Below are positions 4,439 to 12,378 of a stretch of DNA of 14,624 bases, in pieces. The stretch is from an uncultured Bacilli bacterium. GTDB taxonomy: Bacteria > Bacillota_I > Bacilli_A > RF39 > UBA660. A model generated the notes under the pieces. It worked only from the letters and a program-made list of their open reading frames with translations. It was not told where the DNA came from and searched no databases. The translations under genes and the position numbers were made by a program. Position 1 is the stretch's first letter. Each line of letters opens with the position of its first letter. The DNA lies in assembly GCA_934132925.1 (NCBI GenBank), contig CAKPAL010000017.1, forward strand, positions 1-14,624, written 5' to 3'.

Positions 4439-5701
4439 CTAGTAAGTTATTACTCTTTTATCTGTATCTACTAACTTATCTTTATCTTTTTCTTTGATAA
4501 CGATGGTATCAGGATTGCCATCTGATATGTATCTAGTATTTTTTAACATAGAATTAAATACCATATCAATATCAAACTCTTTACCATTATTATCATAAGC
4601 ACGACATCTTTTTAGGAATGTTTTATCAAAATCTTTATCATAGCATGATACTTCTGGTTCCCAACCTACTCTTAAAGCTGCTTCTGTTTCATATGTTTTA
4701 TCGTTATAAGTAGTGGATAGAACATACTTAAAATTATCATGACTTTTTACATAAGGACTACCAAATGGTAAAGCTATTATTTTGACATACTTTCCTGGTA
4801 TTACTTTTTCTAACTCATCATATACATAGGCTATTTCTTTTTGGACTCTATCGCCGCTTGATTTTTTGATATCTAGATGAGTTTGAGTATGATTTCCAAT
4901 ATCATAGCCATTTTCTACCATCCATTTTAATATTTTATCATTATATTCACTTTGATTAAAGATACCTCCATTAACAAAGAAAGTAGCAGTTACATTGACA
5001 TCTTTATGTTCTTTTTTAAATTCTTCTAATATACCTACAGCACTATTTTTATCAATAATAATATTACCATTTTCATCTAATCCTGTTATTTTAATATTAT
5101 CTTCATTACCATCATCAAAAGTAAGGATTATTGGACTTTTTCCATAACTAGCGGTTACTACTCCATTGATGTAATCCTCTAGTCTTATCATTTCATAGCC
5201 ATTTTCATAGTAGAACTCTAAATCCTCTCGAAAAGCTTCTGGTGTTCTATTATAGCCATCTTTATCTACATTTCCCCCAACAGTTCCAGTACTATTTTTA
5301 GTTTTCTCTCTAATTCCATGATACATCATAATAGGTACTTTACCTAATTCATTTATACCATCACTAGCTAACTTTTCTTTATCTAATTTTCCTAATGATA
5401 CTTCTATTGTTAATTCGGTAACATCTTTTAGACTATCGCCTTCTTTAATACTTTGACTAATTACTTTATTTTTTTCGATAGTATCACTATAATCATAATT
5501 AATATTTATTTTAATATTTTTATCTTTAGCAAAAGTATTTGCTTCTTCTAATGTGTTTAGTTTTATCATAGTATTTTTATCTTCTTTTACAATATCTATG
5601 TCTTTCTTATTTAGTAAGAAGTATACTCCTACTCCTACTAGAATTAAAAGTACTAATACAATTATAATTAATATTAATTTATTACTTTTCTTTCTTCTCA
5701 T
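4439..5701 (-). CDS. Membrane-anchored PASTA-NodB polysaccharide deacetylase
   Basis: 420 residues. A basic start and hydrophobic segment (9-30) form a signal anchor, so the bulk is extracellular. Residues about 41-104 match a PASTA repeat (EEANTFAKDKNI, VISQSIKEGDSL, LTIEVSLG), known to bind peptidoglycan stems in other proteins. The NodB domain spans about 121-350: TFDDG with D196-D197, zinc ligands H271 and H275 in GNHTQTH, and ALPFGSP at 310-316 in place of the usual R-x-P-Y/F-G. It probably deacetylates wall glycan or another surface polysaccharide; the exact substrate is unknown. ATG 5701 follows AAAGGAG. Operon with two prepilin-like genes, which suggests a surface-related role. Confidence 0.85.
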   Translation of the reverse strand: MRRKKSNKLILIIIVLVLLILVGVGVYFLLNKKDIDIVKEDKNTMIKLNTLEEANTFAKDKNIKININYDYSDTIEKNKVISQSIKEGDSLKDVTELTIEVSLGKLDKEKLASDGINELGKVPIMMYHGIREKTKNSTGTVGGNVDKDGYNRTPEAFREDLEFYYENGYEMIRLEDYINGVVTASYGKSPIILTFDDGNEDNIKITGLDENGNIIIDKNSAVGILEEFKKEHKDVNVTATFFVNGGIFNQSEYNDKILKWMVENGYDIGNHTQTHLDIKKSSGDRVQKEIAYVYDELEKVIPGKYVKIIALPFGSPYVKSHDNFKYVLSTTYNDKTYETEAALRVGWEPEVSCYDKDFDKTFLKRCRAYDNNGKEFDIDMVFNSMLKNTRYISDGNPDTIVIKEKDKDKLVDTDKRVITY

Positions 5702-5723
5702 TTTTAGTCTCCTTTATAATTTA

Positions 5724-5752
5724 ATTATAATACATTTTTATTATTTTGAAAA
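5724..5752 (-). promoter_or_regulatory. Promoter of the deacetylase-prepilin operon
   Basis: On the minus strand: TTTTCA (5752-5747), a 17-bp spacer, TATAAT (5729-5724), about 23 bp upstream of the ATG. The -35 is poor but the -10 is perfect. Confidence 0.4.
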
Positions 5753-5775
5753 TAGAAAAATAGGAATTTTTATGT

Positions 5776-5806
5776 AAATTAAAAAGCAACCTTGTTAAGT
5801 TGCTTT
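5776..5806 (-). terminator. Intrinsic terminator of the spore protein gene
   Basis: On the minus strand AAAGCAAC/GTTGCTTT (5806-5799 and 5790-5783, 8-nt loop) is followed by TTTTAATTT, 12 nt past the stop codon of the small acid-soluble protein gene. Confidence 0.75.
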
Positions 5807-5818
5807 CTATATTATTAA

Positions 5819-6028
5819 CTACTTAGCTTGGTAGTTAGATCCACTAATTTGGTTTTGTCCTAATCTTACTAATCTTTTAGTAATTTCTCCACCAACTGAT
5901 CCATTAGCTCTTGAAGTTGTATCTGGTCCTAAATTAACACCAAACTCGTTAGCTATTTCATATTTCATTTTTTCGATAGCTTGTTTAGCTCCAGGTACTA
6001 ACATTTTGCTATTTGTATTGTTACTCAT
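5819..6028 (-). CDS. Alpha/beta-type small acid-soluble spore protein
   Basis: A 69-residue DNA-binding protein that coats the forespore chromosome and protects it from UV and heat; it is degraded by the Gpr protease at germination. The family signatures are clear: [15 protein letters not shown] (21-35; EIANEFGV holds the Gpr cleavage site) and [18 protein letters not shown] (37-54). Length and single-gene arrangement with own terminator are typical. AGGAGGTGA precedes ATG 6028 by 7 nt. This is direct evidence that the host belongs to an endospore-forming lineage. Confidence 0.96.
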   Translation of the reverse strand: MSNNTNSKMLVPGAKQAIEKMKYEIANEFGVNLGPDTTSRANGSVGGEITKRLVRLGQNQISGSNYQAK

Positions 6029-6050
6029 TTCGTTTCACCTCCTACACTAA

Positions 6051-6079
6051 TAGGGTGTGAAATATTACGAATTTAATAC
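6051..6079 (-). promoter_or_regulatory. Possible sigma-G-type promoter of the spore protein gene
   Basis: On the minus strand GTATTA (6079-6074), 16 bp, CACCCTA (6057-6051). This resembles the forespore consensus GnATR / CATnnTA apart from the third base of the -10. Spore protein genes of this class are normally sigma-G dependent; the match is suggestive only. Confidence 0.25.
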
Positions 6080-6102
6080 ATATATTTTAATGGTAATTTT
6101 TT

Positions 6103-7275
6103 CTAAATATCAAATTTAGTATTATTACTTTTAATTTCAATTATTTCTCTTTCATTTACTGCTTTATCTATTAAGGTATTATAATCAAAACTATTTTCAT
6201 ATTCAATAGCCTTATTGATATTAGGATTGATAACTGGATGTTTCGGTAAAAAGATAGTACAACAATCTTCATAAGGTAAAATTGATGTTTCATAAGTTCC
6301 TATCTTTCTAGATATATCTATTATTTCTAATTTATCTAAACATGCTACTGGTCTTATTACAGGCTTATTTGTTACACTATTAATAACTGACATACTAGTT
6401 AATGTTTGACTTGCTACTTGACCAACACTCTCACCATTTATTAAACATAGACATGAAGTTTTTTCCATGATTTTTTCACTTATACGATACATCATTCTAC
6501 GCATTATGGTTATCATATATGTAGGGTCAATATTTTTATATATTGCCTCTTGTATGTCTGTAAACTTCACCACATTTAATGTTATACTCGCATCATATTT
6601 TGTAAGTTCTTCCACTAGTTTTTTGACTTTATTTTTAGCCATTATACTAGTATGTGGAGGAGATTCAAAATAAACACATTCTAGTTTGATTCCCCTTTTC
6701 ATAGCAAGATAACCCGCTACAGGGGAATCAATTCCTCCTGATAACATAAGTAGCCCTTTGCCCGCTACGGAAACAGGATAACCACCAGAAGCTTTGACTT
6801 CTTTATGATATATATAAGTATAATCCTTTCTTATTTCAATATGTAGTAAATAATCAGGATTATGAACATCTACTTTTTTTCCTTCAATATTTTTTAATAC
6901 TAATGAACCTATCTTTCTAGAGAAGTCCATGCTATTTATAGGAAAAGATTTGTCTGCTCTATTTGTTTCCACTTTAAAAGTAGTAAAATCTATTGTTTTA
7001 ACTACTTCTAGTATTGTAGCTTCTATTTCCTCAATATTAGTATTAACACGAGTAGCTACTACTATACTATGAATACCAAAAATATTTTTTAAAATATCCA
7101 CTATTTCATCTATATTTTCTGTTGTTTCAATATACATTCTATCTCTTGTTTTTATTATATTAACTTTATATTCAGATAAAGCTTTTTTTATATTATTATA
7201 AAGAATATTAATAAATACTTTTCTATTGTCTTTTTTAGTTGTTAATTCACCATATTTTATTAAAATTATTTTCAT
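6103..7275 (-). CDS. thiI: tRNA 4-thiouridine synthetase ThiI
   Basis: 390 residues. ThiI adenylates U8 of tRNA and transfers sulfur to make 4-thiouridine; the family also supports thiazole synthesis where a rhodanese domain is present. An N-terminal ferredoxin-like part (KYGEL at 7-11) is followed by a THUMP domain (about 55-160) and a PP-loop ATPase domain with LSGGIDSP (178-185). YEDCCTIF carries the conserved active-site cysteine. The C-terminal rhodanese domain of the E. coli enzyme is absent, as in most Gram-positives, which use a dedicated cysteine desulfurase; none is next door here. I chose ATG 7275 rather than in-frame GTG 7284 because AAGGTGG lies 5 nt upstream. It starts 13 nt after the prepilin stop. 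Confidence 0.95.
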   Translation of the reverse strand: MKIILIKYGELTTKKDNRKVFINILYNNIKKALSEYKVNIIKTRDRMYIETTENIDEIVDILKNIFGIHSIVVATRVNTNIEEIEATILEVVKTIDFTTFKVETNRADKSFPINSMDFSRKIGSLVLKNIEGKKVDVHNPDYLLHIEIRKDYTYIYHKEVKASGGYPVSVAGKGLLMLSGGIDSPVAGYLAMKRGIKLECVYFESPPHTSIMAKNKVKKLVEELTKYDASITLNVVKFTDIQEAIYKNIDPTYMITIMRRMMYRISEKIMEKTSCLCLINGESVGQVASQTLTSMSVINSVTNKPVIRPVACLDKLEIIDISRKIGTYETSILPYEDCCTIFLPKHPVINPNINKAIEYENSFDYNTLIDKAVNEREIIEIKSNNTKFDI

Positions 7276-7288
7276 CAAAACCACCTTA

Positions 7289-7684
7289 CTAACTAATTTT
7301 TACACAATTTGTACCAGTACTACAACTACTATCGCATGTTGTTCTTTCTTGGAATGTATAAGTACCATCATTATTTTTTTGAACATAACCACAAATAGTT
7401 CTCTTTTCATAGAAAGGATCTTTAGCCTCTACTGCTGTTAAATACTTATTGTCTATCAATGTCTTAATAGTAATACTATTACTACTACAACTATTTCTAT
7501 GACTATCACAGTATAATTCTGCTGCTGTTTCAACTATCTTTATTACTTGTTGTTTTTGTTTATCCTTACTTCTCTCTATTGAAGATGTTACACTTGGTAT
7601 AGCAATTGCCATTATAACTATTAGTATTACTATAACTACTAATAATTCGATTAAGGTAAATCCCTTTTTATTTAATCTTTTCAT
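7289..7684 (-). CDS. Type IV prepilin-like protein, cysteine-rich
   Basis: A 131-residue prepilin with leader MKRLNKKG and FTLIELLVVIVILIVIMAIAIP, the standard type IV/type II secretion/competence signature with Glu+5. The mature domain has seven cysteines, concentrated in CDSHRNSC, CGY and TTCDSSCSTGTNC, probably disulfide-bonded outside the cell. ATG 7684 follows AGGTGA. It is the first gene of a two-gene operon with thiI, an odd pairing with no obvious functional link. Possibly a ComGC-like major pseudopilin or a paralogue of the prepilins at 3716-4430. No assembly genes are in the window. Confidence 0.88.
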   Translation of the reverse strand: MKRLNKKGFTLIELLVVIVILIVIMAIAIPSVTSSIERSKDKQKQQVIKIVETAAELYCDSHRNSCSSNSITIKTLIDNKYLTAVEAKDPFYEKRTICGYVQKNNDGTYTFQERTTCDSSCSTGTNCVKIS

Positions 7685-7701
7685 TTAAATCACCTAAAAA
7701 T

Positions 7702-7730
7702 AGTATAAAGTATTTTTATCTTTATATCAA
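7702..7730 (-). promoter_or_regulatory. Promoter of the prepilin-thiI operon
   Basis: On the minus strand: TTGATA (7730-7725), a 17-bp spacer, TATACT (7707-7702), about 18 bp upstream of the prepilin ATG. Confidence 0.6.
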
Positions 7731-7756
7731 TAGTTTTTAAAAGATTTTAAAATTAT

Positions 7757-7801
7757 TTTTTATACTAAATAAATAGAATTACTTTTTTTAGTAACTCTAT
7801 T
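7757..7801 (-). terminator. Intrinsic terminator of mutS
   Basis: On the minus strand AATAGAGTTACT/AGTAATTCTATT (7801-7790 and 7783-7772, one G-T wobble, 6-nt loop) is followed by TTATTT and a T-rich stretch. The stem includes the mutS stop codon. Confidence 0.65.
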
Positions 7802-10325
7802 TTATTTTTTCTTTTAATTTGCTTAATATATTTATTGCTTCAATTGGAGTAATATTTAATACATCTATTTTTTTTAATTCTTCAAGAGCCTCACTCTTCT
7901 TTTCTTCAAAGTTAAGTGGTAAAGCTATTTGAACAGAAGATGTTTTTTTATTTTCTTTTGTTTCATATTCTTTTAAAATAATATTAGCTCTATCTATTAC
8001 TTCTTTTGGTAGACCCGCTAATGTAGCTACATTAATACCATAACTTTTATCAACTGAACCATCTTTTACTTTATGTAGGAAAGTGATATTACCATTTTCT
8101 TCAATAGCGGATACGTGTTTATTTTTTAAGTTTGGCAATGTCTTTTCCATTTCAGTAAGTTCATGATAGTGAGTTGAGAATAGTGTTTTACACTTTATAT
8201 TATTGGCAATATATTCTAGGATAGCTTCTGCTAAACTCATGCCATCATAAGTAGCGGTTCCTCTACCCAATTCATCAAACAAAATCAAACTTTTACTTGT
8301 AGCATTCTTAATAGCACGAGAAGCCTCCATCATTTCTACCATGAAGGTAGATTCACCACTTACTAAATCATCAGAAGCTCCAATTCTAGTAAATATTTTA
8401 TCAAATACTGGTAAGCTTGCCTCTTCGGCAGGTACAAAACAACCTATTTGTGCCATAATAGCAATAATACCAAGTTGCCTCATATAGGTACTTTTTCCGG
8501 CCATGTTAGGACCTGTTATTAAAATGATATCGGTATTATTATCCATAATTATATCATTAGGTACATATTCAGCATCTTTTAAAACATTTTCAACAACCGG
8601 ATGTCTAGAAGATATTATTTTAATTTCATTAGTACTATTTAATGTTGGTCTTACATAGCCATACTTTTCACTGACATAAGCAAAGGAACTTAATACATCT
8701 ATTTCACTAATTACTTTAGCATTATTTTGTAATATACCAATGTATTCTTTACATTTATCTCTTATTTCAATAAATAAATTATATTCTAAATTGATTATTT
8801 TATCTTCTGATGATAAAATTATATCTTCTTTTTCTTTTAGAATAGGATTAATAAATCTCTCACAATTAGCAAGTGTTTGTTTTCTAGTATAACCCATATC
8901 ATCAGTAATCATTGATAGATACGAATTACTTACTTCAATATAATAGCCAAAAACTTTATTGAAGCCGACCTTTAAGCCTTTAATACCAGTTCTTTCTTTT
9001 TCTTCTCTTTCAAAGTTACTTATAAAGTCTTTACCACCCTTACTTAAACTTTTTAATTCATCTAATTCACTAGAATATCCTTCTTTAATAAGAAAACCAT
9101 CTTTTAAACCATTAGGAGCATCTTCATTTATTGCTCTTTCCAATAATTCATACAATTCATTTAATGGTTTTATCTCATCATAATAATTTATTTTTTCTAA
9201 TTTTTCTTTAATACTTGGTAAAACTTTTAGAGAGTTCTTTAATTGTAATAAATCTTTGGCATTAGCAGATCCAAATGATATTCTTCCACATAATCTTTCT
9301 AAATCGTATACCTCATATAAATCAGAACGAAGTTCATCCGCTAATATGAATTCTTCTAATAATTTGGATACCACATTGTATCTTTCATTTATTTTAGTTA
9401 TATCGACAAGTGGATTTTCAATAAAATATTTAAGTCTTCTGCTTCCCATAGCGGTCTTAGTATTATCTAAAAGCCATAATAGTGAATACATTCTTTCTTT
9501 AGTTCTTAAGCATTCTGTTAATTCTAAGTTTCTTTTAGTATGAATATCCATCATTAAAGAAGAATTATCTTTTTTTATTATTACTTTTTGAAAATGTGAT
9601 AGATTTCTCTTTTGTACTTCACTTAAGTAATACAATAGTAATTGTATTGATTTGATTATTCTATCATCTGCAATATTTTCATAAACTTCAAGATACTTAT
9701 CAGTAAGATAATATTCCTCTATTGTTACTGGTATTTTTTGAGCCTTTATTTTTGAGATAAGTGTTTTATCCATTTCATTATTTGTTATTATTTCTTTTAT
9801 TTCTAAGGATAATAATTTATATAAAACATCAGAAGCACTACTTATTAGTACTGAATACACTTCTCCTGTTGTTATATCAGAATAGGTAAGAGCATAACCA
9901 TAACCAAAACTATATAAGCTACCTATATAATTATTTTCTTTTTCATCTAAGGAATTAGCATTAATAATAGTACCAGATGATATAACCTCAATTATATCTC
10001 TTTTTACTATTCCTTTAGTATTCTTTGGATCTTCTAATTGTTCACAAATAGCCACTTTAAAACCTTTCTTTATCAGTTTATCAATATATACTTCTGCAGC
10101 ATGATGTGGTATACCACACATTGGTACCTTTTCTTCTAAGCCTGCAGACTTTCCAGTTAATGTTAATTCTAGTGCGTGTGACACTACTTCAGCATCATCA
10201 AAAAACATTTCGTAGAAGTCTCCTAATCGATACAAGATTATTGTATCTTCATATTTATCTTTCAGTTCTACATAATGCTTCATCATAGGGGATAATTTAC
10301 TTCTATCAACTTCACTTCTCTTCAT
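7797..10325 (-). CDS. mutS: DNA mismatch repair protein MutS
   Basis: 842 residues, full length. MutS dimers recognise mismatches and small loops and recruit MutL. The N-terminal mismatch domain contains GDFYEMF (35-41) with the intercalating Phe37 and Glu39 typical of MutS1. The ATPase domain has Walker A GPNMAGKST from residue 605, Walker B LILFDELGRGT with D684-E685, and STHYHELTEM nearby. The extreme C-terminus carries the short helical dimer/tetramer region. ATG 10325 follows GAAGG. mutL, usually next to it, is not in the window; own promoter and terminator indicate a monocistronic unit. Confidence 0.98.
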   Translation of the reverse strand: MKRSEVDRSKLSPMMKHYVELKDKYEDTIILYRLGDFYEMFFDDAEVVSHALELTLTGKSAGLEEKVPMCGIPHHAAEVYIDKLIKKGFKVAICEQLEDPKNTKGIVKRDIIEVISSGTIINANSLDEKENNYIGSLYSFGYGYALTYSDITTGEVYSVLISSASDVLYKLLSLEIKEIITNNEMDKTLISKIKAQKIPVTIEEYYLTDKYLEVYENIADDRIIKSIQLLLYYLSEVQKRNLSHFQKVIIKKDNSSLMMDIHTKRNLELTECLRTKERMYSLLWLLDNTKTAMGSRRLKYFIENPLVDITKINERYNVVSKLLEEFILADELRSDLYEVYDLERLCGRISFGSANAKDLLQLKNSLKVLPSIKEKLEKINYYDEIKPLNELYELLERAINEDAPNGLKDGFLIKEGYSSELDELKSLSKGGKDFISNFEREEKERTGIKGLKVGFNKVFGYYIEVSNSYLSMITDDMGYTRKQTLANCERFINPILKEKEDIILSSEDKIINLEYNLFIEIRDKCKEYIGILQNNAKVISEIDVLSSFAYVSEKYGYVRPTLNSTNEIKIISSRHPVVENVLKDAEYVPNDIIMDNNTDIILITGPNMAGKSTYMRQLGIIAIMAQIGCFVPAEEASLPVFDKIFTRIGASDDLVSGESTFMVEMMEASRAIKNATSKSLILFDELGRGTATYDGMSLAEAILEYIANNIKCKTLFSTHYHELTEMEKTLPNLKNKHVSAIEENGNITFLHKVKDGSVDKSYGINVATLAGLPKEVIDRANIILKEYETKENKKTSSVQIALPLNFEEKKSEALEELKKIDVLNITPIEAINILSKLKEKIK

Positions 10326-10348
10326 TTTACTACCTTCTTTGCCCTTAT

Positions 10349-10378
10349 ATTATAACATATTACGGGTATTATTATCAA
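10349..10378 (-). promoter_or_regulatory. mutS promoter
   Basis: On the minus strand: TTGATA (10378-10373), an 18-bp spacer, TATAAT (10354-10349), with a TG extended -10 motif. Confidence 0.6.
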
Positions 10379-10385
10379 CATTAAA

Positions 10386-10420
10386 ATAGAAAAAAGATTA
10401 CTGAATTATCAATAATCTTT
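10386..10420 (-). terminator. Intrinsic terminator of the ylbL-like gene
   Basis: On the minus strand AAAGATTA/TAATCTTT (10420-10413 and 10400-10393) continues inward over one mismatch with TGA/TCA and a 4-nt loop, and is followed by six T. The stem includes part of the stop codon at 10419. Confidence 0.75.
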
Positions 10421-11402
10421 ATTTACTTTTTAGATAATCAACCGCTTCTTTAAAGGTATCTACTCTTACAATCTCTAAATCATAGTTATATTTATTCTTA
10501 GTCATAATAGCCTCTTCATAATTACTACTCGGAACAAATACTATATCGACATTATTTTTAGCAGCTCCCATTATTTTATATTTAACACCGTCTATTTCTC
10601 CTACTGTTCCATCAGCAGATATCGTTCCAGTTCCGGCAATCTTTCTTCCATTAATAATGTCTTCATCGGTTATAGCACTATATATAGTAAGAGTTAGCAT
10701 AAGTCCTCCCGAAGCACCACTTTCACTATCTTTAAATCTTATATCTATTTTAGGATCAGTTTCATAGTCATATTCGGTTACGATTATTACTCCTACTACC
10801 TTGGTATTATTTTCCATTAATATCTTACTAGTTACTTCTTTTTCTTTATTATTTCTTAATACTTTAAAGGTAATAGTATCATTAACATTTTTACTATTTA
10901 TTATTTTTCTTATATCTTCTACACCTTCACATAATGTATTATCTACTGATAAAATGATATCTCCTACTTCTAGTCCGTTCGTAGTAGTTTTAGCTATTAC
11001 GACATTTCTTTTCTCTTTAATACTGATATTTTTACCCGCTTCGGTATAGGCTACCATTGTAGCAATATCCAAAGAATTATTTCGCATGATTTTATTTCTT
11101 TCATTTATTTCATTTACTGATTCATTAGATATTTGTCTTTCAGTGTTGGCTTCAATATCATAACCCTTTAGTTTAGCCATTAATAATGCTGCTGGTGTTC
11201 CTTCATATTCACTTACATATAGCATATTTATACTACCAGTCTTATTCTTATGATAGTTTTCCATTACTACTCTATCAGTTATATTTATTGTTCCTCCTGG
11301 TGCCATTATATAATATGGTAATTTGATATTAAAGAACAATACTATTAATATCATAAATATTATAAATGTATAATTCTCTTTTAAAAACTTTTTTATTTTC
11401 AT
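10419..11402 (-). CDS. ylbL: YlbL-type PDZ and Lon-like (S16) membrane serine protease
   Basis: 327 residues. One N-terminal membrane segment (12-33) anchors an extracellular protein with a PDZ domain (about 128-195, LEVGDIILSVDN) and an S16 Lon-like domain (about 210-325). The Ser/Lys dyad is visible: Ser231 in SGASGGLM, and the lysine in GEIDGVKYKIMGA. Bacillus YlbL takes part in the DNA-damage checkpoint by degrading the division inhibitor YneA, and streptococcal SepM processes a competence peptide; which applies here is unknown. GAAGGAG precedes ATG 11402 by 9-11 nt. It lies divergent to ylbJ; ylbJ and ylbL are near neighbours in Bacillus as well. Confidence 0.9.
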   Translation of the reverse strand: MKIKKFLKENYTFIIFMILIVLFFNIKLPYYIMAPGGTINITDRVVMENYHKNKTGSINMLYVSEYEGTPAALLMAKLKGYDIEANTERQISNESVNEINERNKIMRNNSLDIATMVAYTEAGKNISIKEKRNVVIAKTTTNGLEVGDIILSVDNTLCEGVEDIRKIINSKNVNDTITFKVLRNNKEKEVTSKILMENNTKVVGVIIVTEYDYETDPKIDIRFKDSESGASGGLMLTLTIYSAITDEDIINGRKIAGTGTISADGTVGEIDGVKYKIMGAAKNNVDIVFVPSSNYEEAIMTKNKYNYDLEIVRVDTFKEAVDYLKSK

Positions 11403-11451
11403 ATAATATCTATCTCCTTCTTTTTTCTTATGTTATATCATATATTTAATT

Positions 11452-12378
11452 ATGAAAAAATATTCTAATTTAATTATTGTAATGATAACTTTTATTATAC
11501 TTATATTAATTTTATTTAATAAGGAAATTGTATCTAATACCATTATTACTTCTTTTTATATTTGGTTTAACACTTTAGTTCCTTCAATGCTACCAATGTT
11601 TATTTTATCAGATATCTTAATAAATTATAATTTTATTACTTTTATTCCAGATAAGATAACTAATGTTATAGCTAAAATATTTAATATAAGTAAAGAGGCC
11701 GTTTTAGTTTTATTTATTTCTTTAATTGCTGGTTTCCCATCAAATGGAACCGCTATTAAAACATCTTATGATTTAAAGTTAATAAGTAAAGAAGAAGCAA
11801 GTCATTTACTTTTATTTGCTCATTTTGCTAATCCTTTATTTATTCTCCAAACAATTGGAATATTCTATTTAAAAAATAATTCTTTTGGTATTATTATCCT
11901 TATTAGTCATATTCTTTCGGCTTTTTTAATAGGAATAATATTAAGAAATAAAAACCATCCTACTAAAGATAATTATATATCTAAAAACTATAAAAGTCAA
12001 AGTTTTACTACGATATTTTCCAGCAGTATTAAAAAAAGTATTAATACCCTTCTCATGGTATCTGGAACAGTTACTTCTTTTTTGATTATTAGTACTCTGA
12101 TATGTCATATATTCAATTTGAATGTTTATTTAGAGTCTTTTGTCAAGGGCACTCTTGAAATGACAATGGGACTATCTTCACTATCTAATCTTTTAATTAG
12201 TGATATTTATAAAGTAGTATTATCAACCGCTATTATATCTTTTGGCGGCTTATCTATACATCTTCAAGTTGCCTCCGTTATTGATAATATTCCATATACT
12301 AATTATTTAAAAGGAAGATTATTACATTTAGTAATATCTTCCTTGATATCTTTCTTAATATTTAAATTAATTTTCTAA
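11452..12378 (+). CDS. ylbJ: YlbJ-like sporulation integral membrane protein
   Basis: 308 residues, about eight membrane helices. The pattern FYIWFNTLVPSMLPMFILSD (35-54), then AGFPSNGTA and ISKEEASHLLLFAHFANPLF match the nucleoside-recognition/gate fold of YlbJ, which in Bacillus is needed for a normal spore cortex. It is shorter than the Bacillus protein (about 400). No ribosome binding site precedes ATG 11452, and none precedes the next ATG (11482). CATATATT at 11439-11446 fits a sigma-E -10, but no -35 is seen at the right distance; it would start transcription at the ATG itself. The only plus-strand protein gene in the window, its end overlaps the next gene by 17 bp tail to tail. Confidence 0.8.
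   Translation: MKKYSNLIIVMITFIILILILFNKEIVSNTIITSFYIWFNTLVPSMLPMFILSDILINYNFITFIPDKITNVIAKIFNISKEAVLVLFISLIAGFPSNGTAIKTSYDLKLISKEEASHLLLFAHFANPLFILQTIGIFYLKNNSFGIIILISHILSAFLIGIILRNKNHPTKDNYISKNYKSQSFTTIFSSSIKKSINTLLMVSGTVTSFLIISTLICHIFNLNVYLESFVKGTLEMTMGLSSLSNLLISDIYKVVLSTAIISFGGLSIHLQVASVIDNIPYTNYLKGRLLHLVISSLISFLIFKLIF
12306..12342 (-). terminator. Minus-strand terminator inside the ylbJ coding end
   Basis: GGAAGATATTAC/GTAATAATCTTCC (12342-12331 and 12325-12313) forms a 12-bp stem with one bulged base and a 5-nt loop; on the minus strand it is followed by TTTTAAA. It sits 20 bp past the stop of the HELLH gene (12362) but within the last codons of ylbJ. Confidence 0.5.

Noticed and set aside
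9256..9543. Plus-strand ORFs within mutS (also 8959-9183 and 10106-10288)
   Set aside because: They are antisense to conserved mutS coding sequence and have no ribosome binding site or recognisable product.
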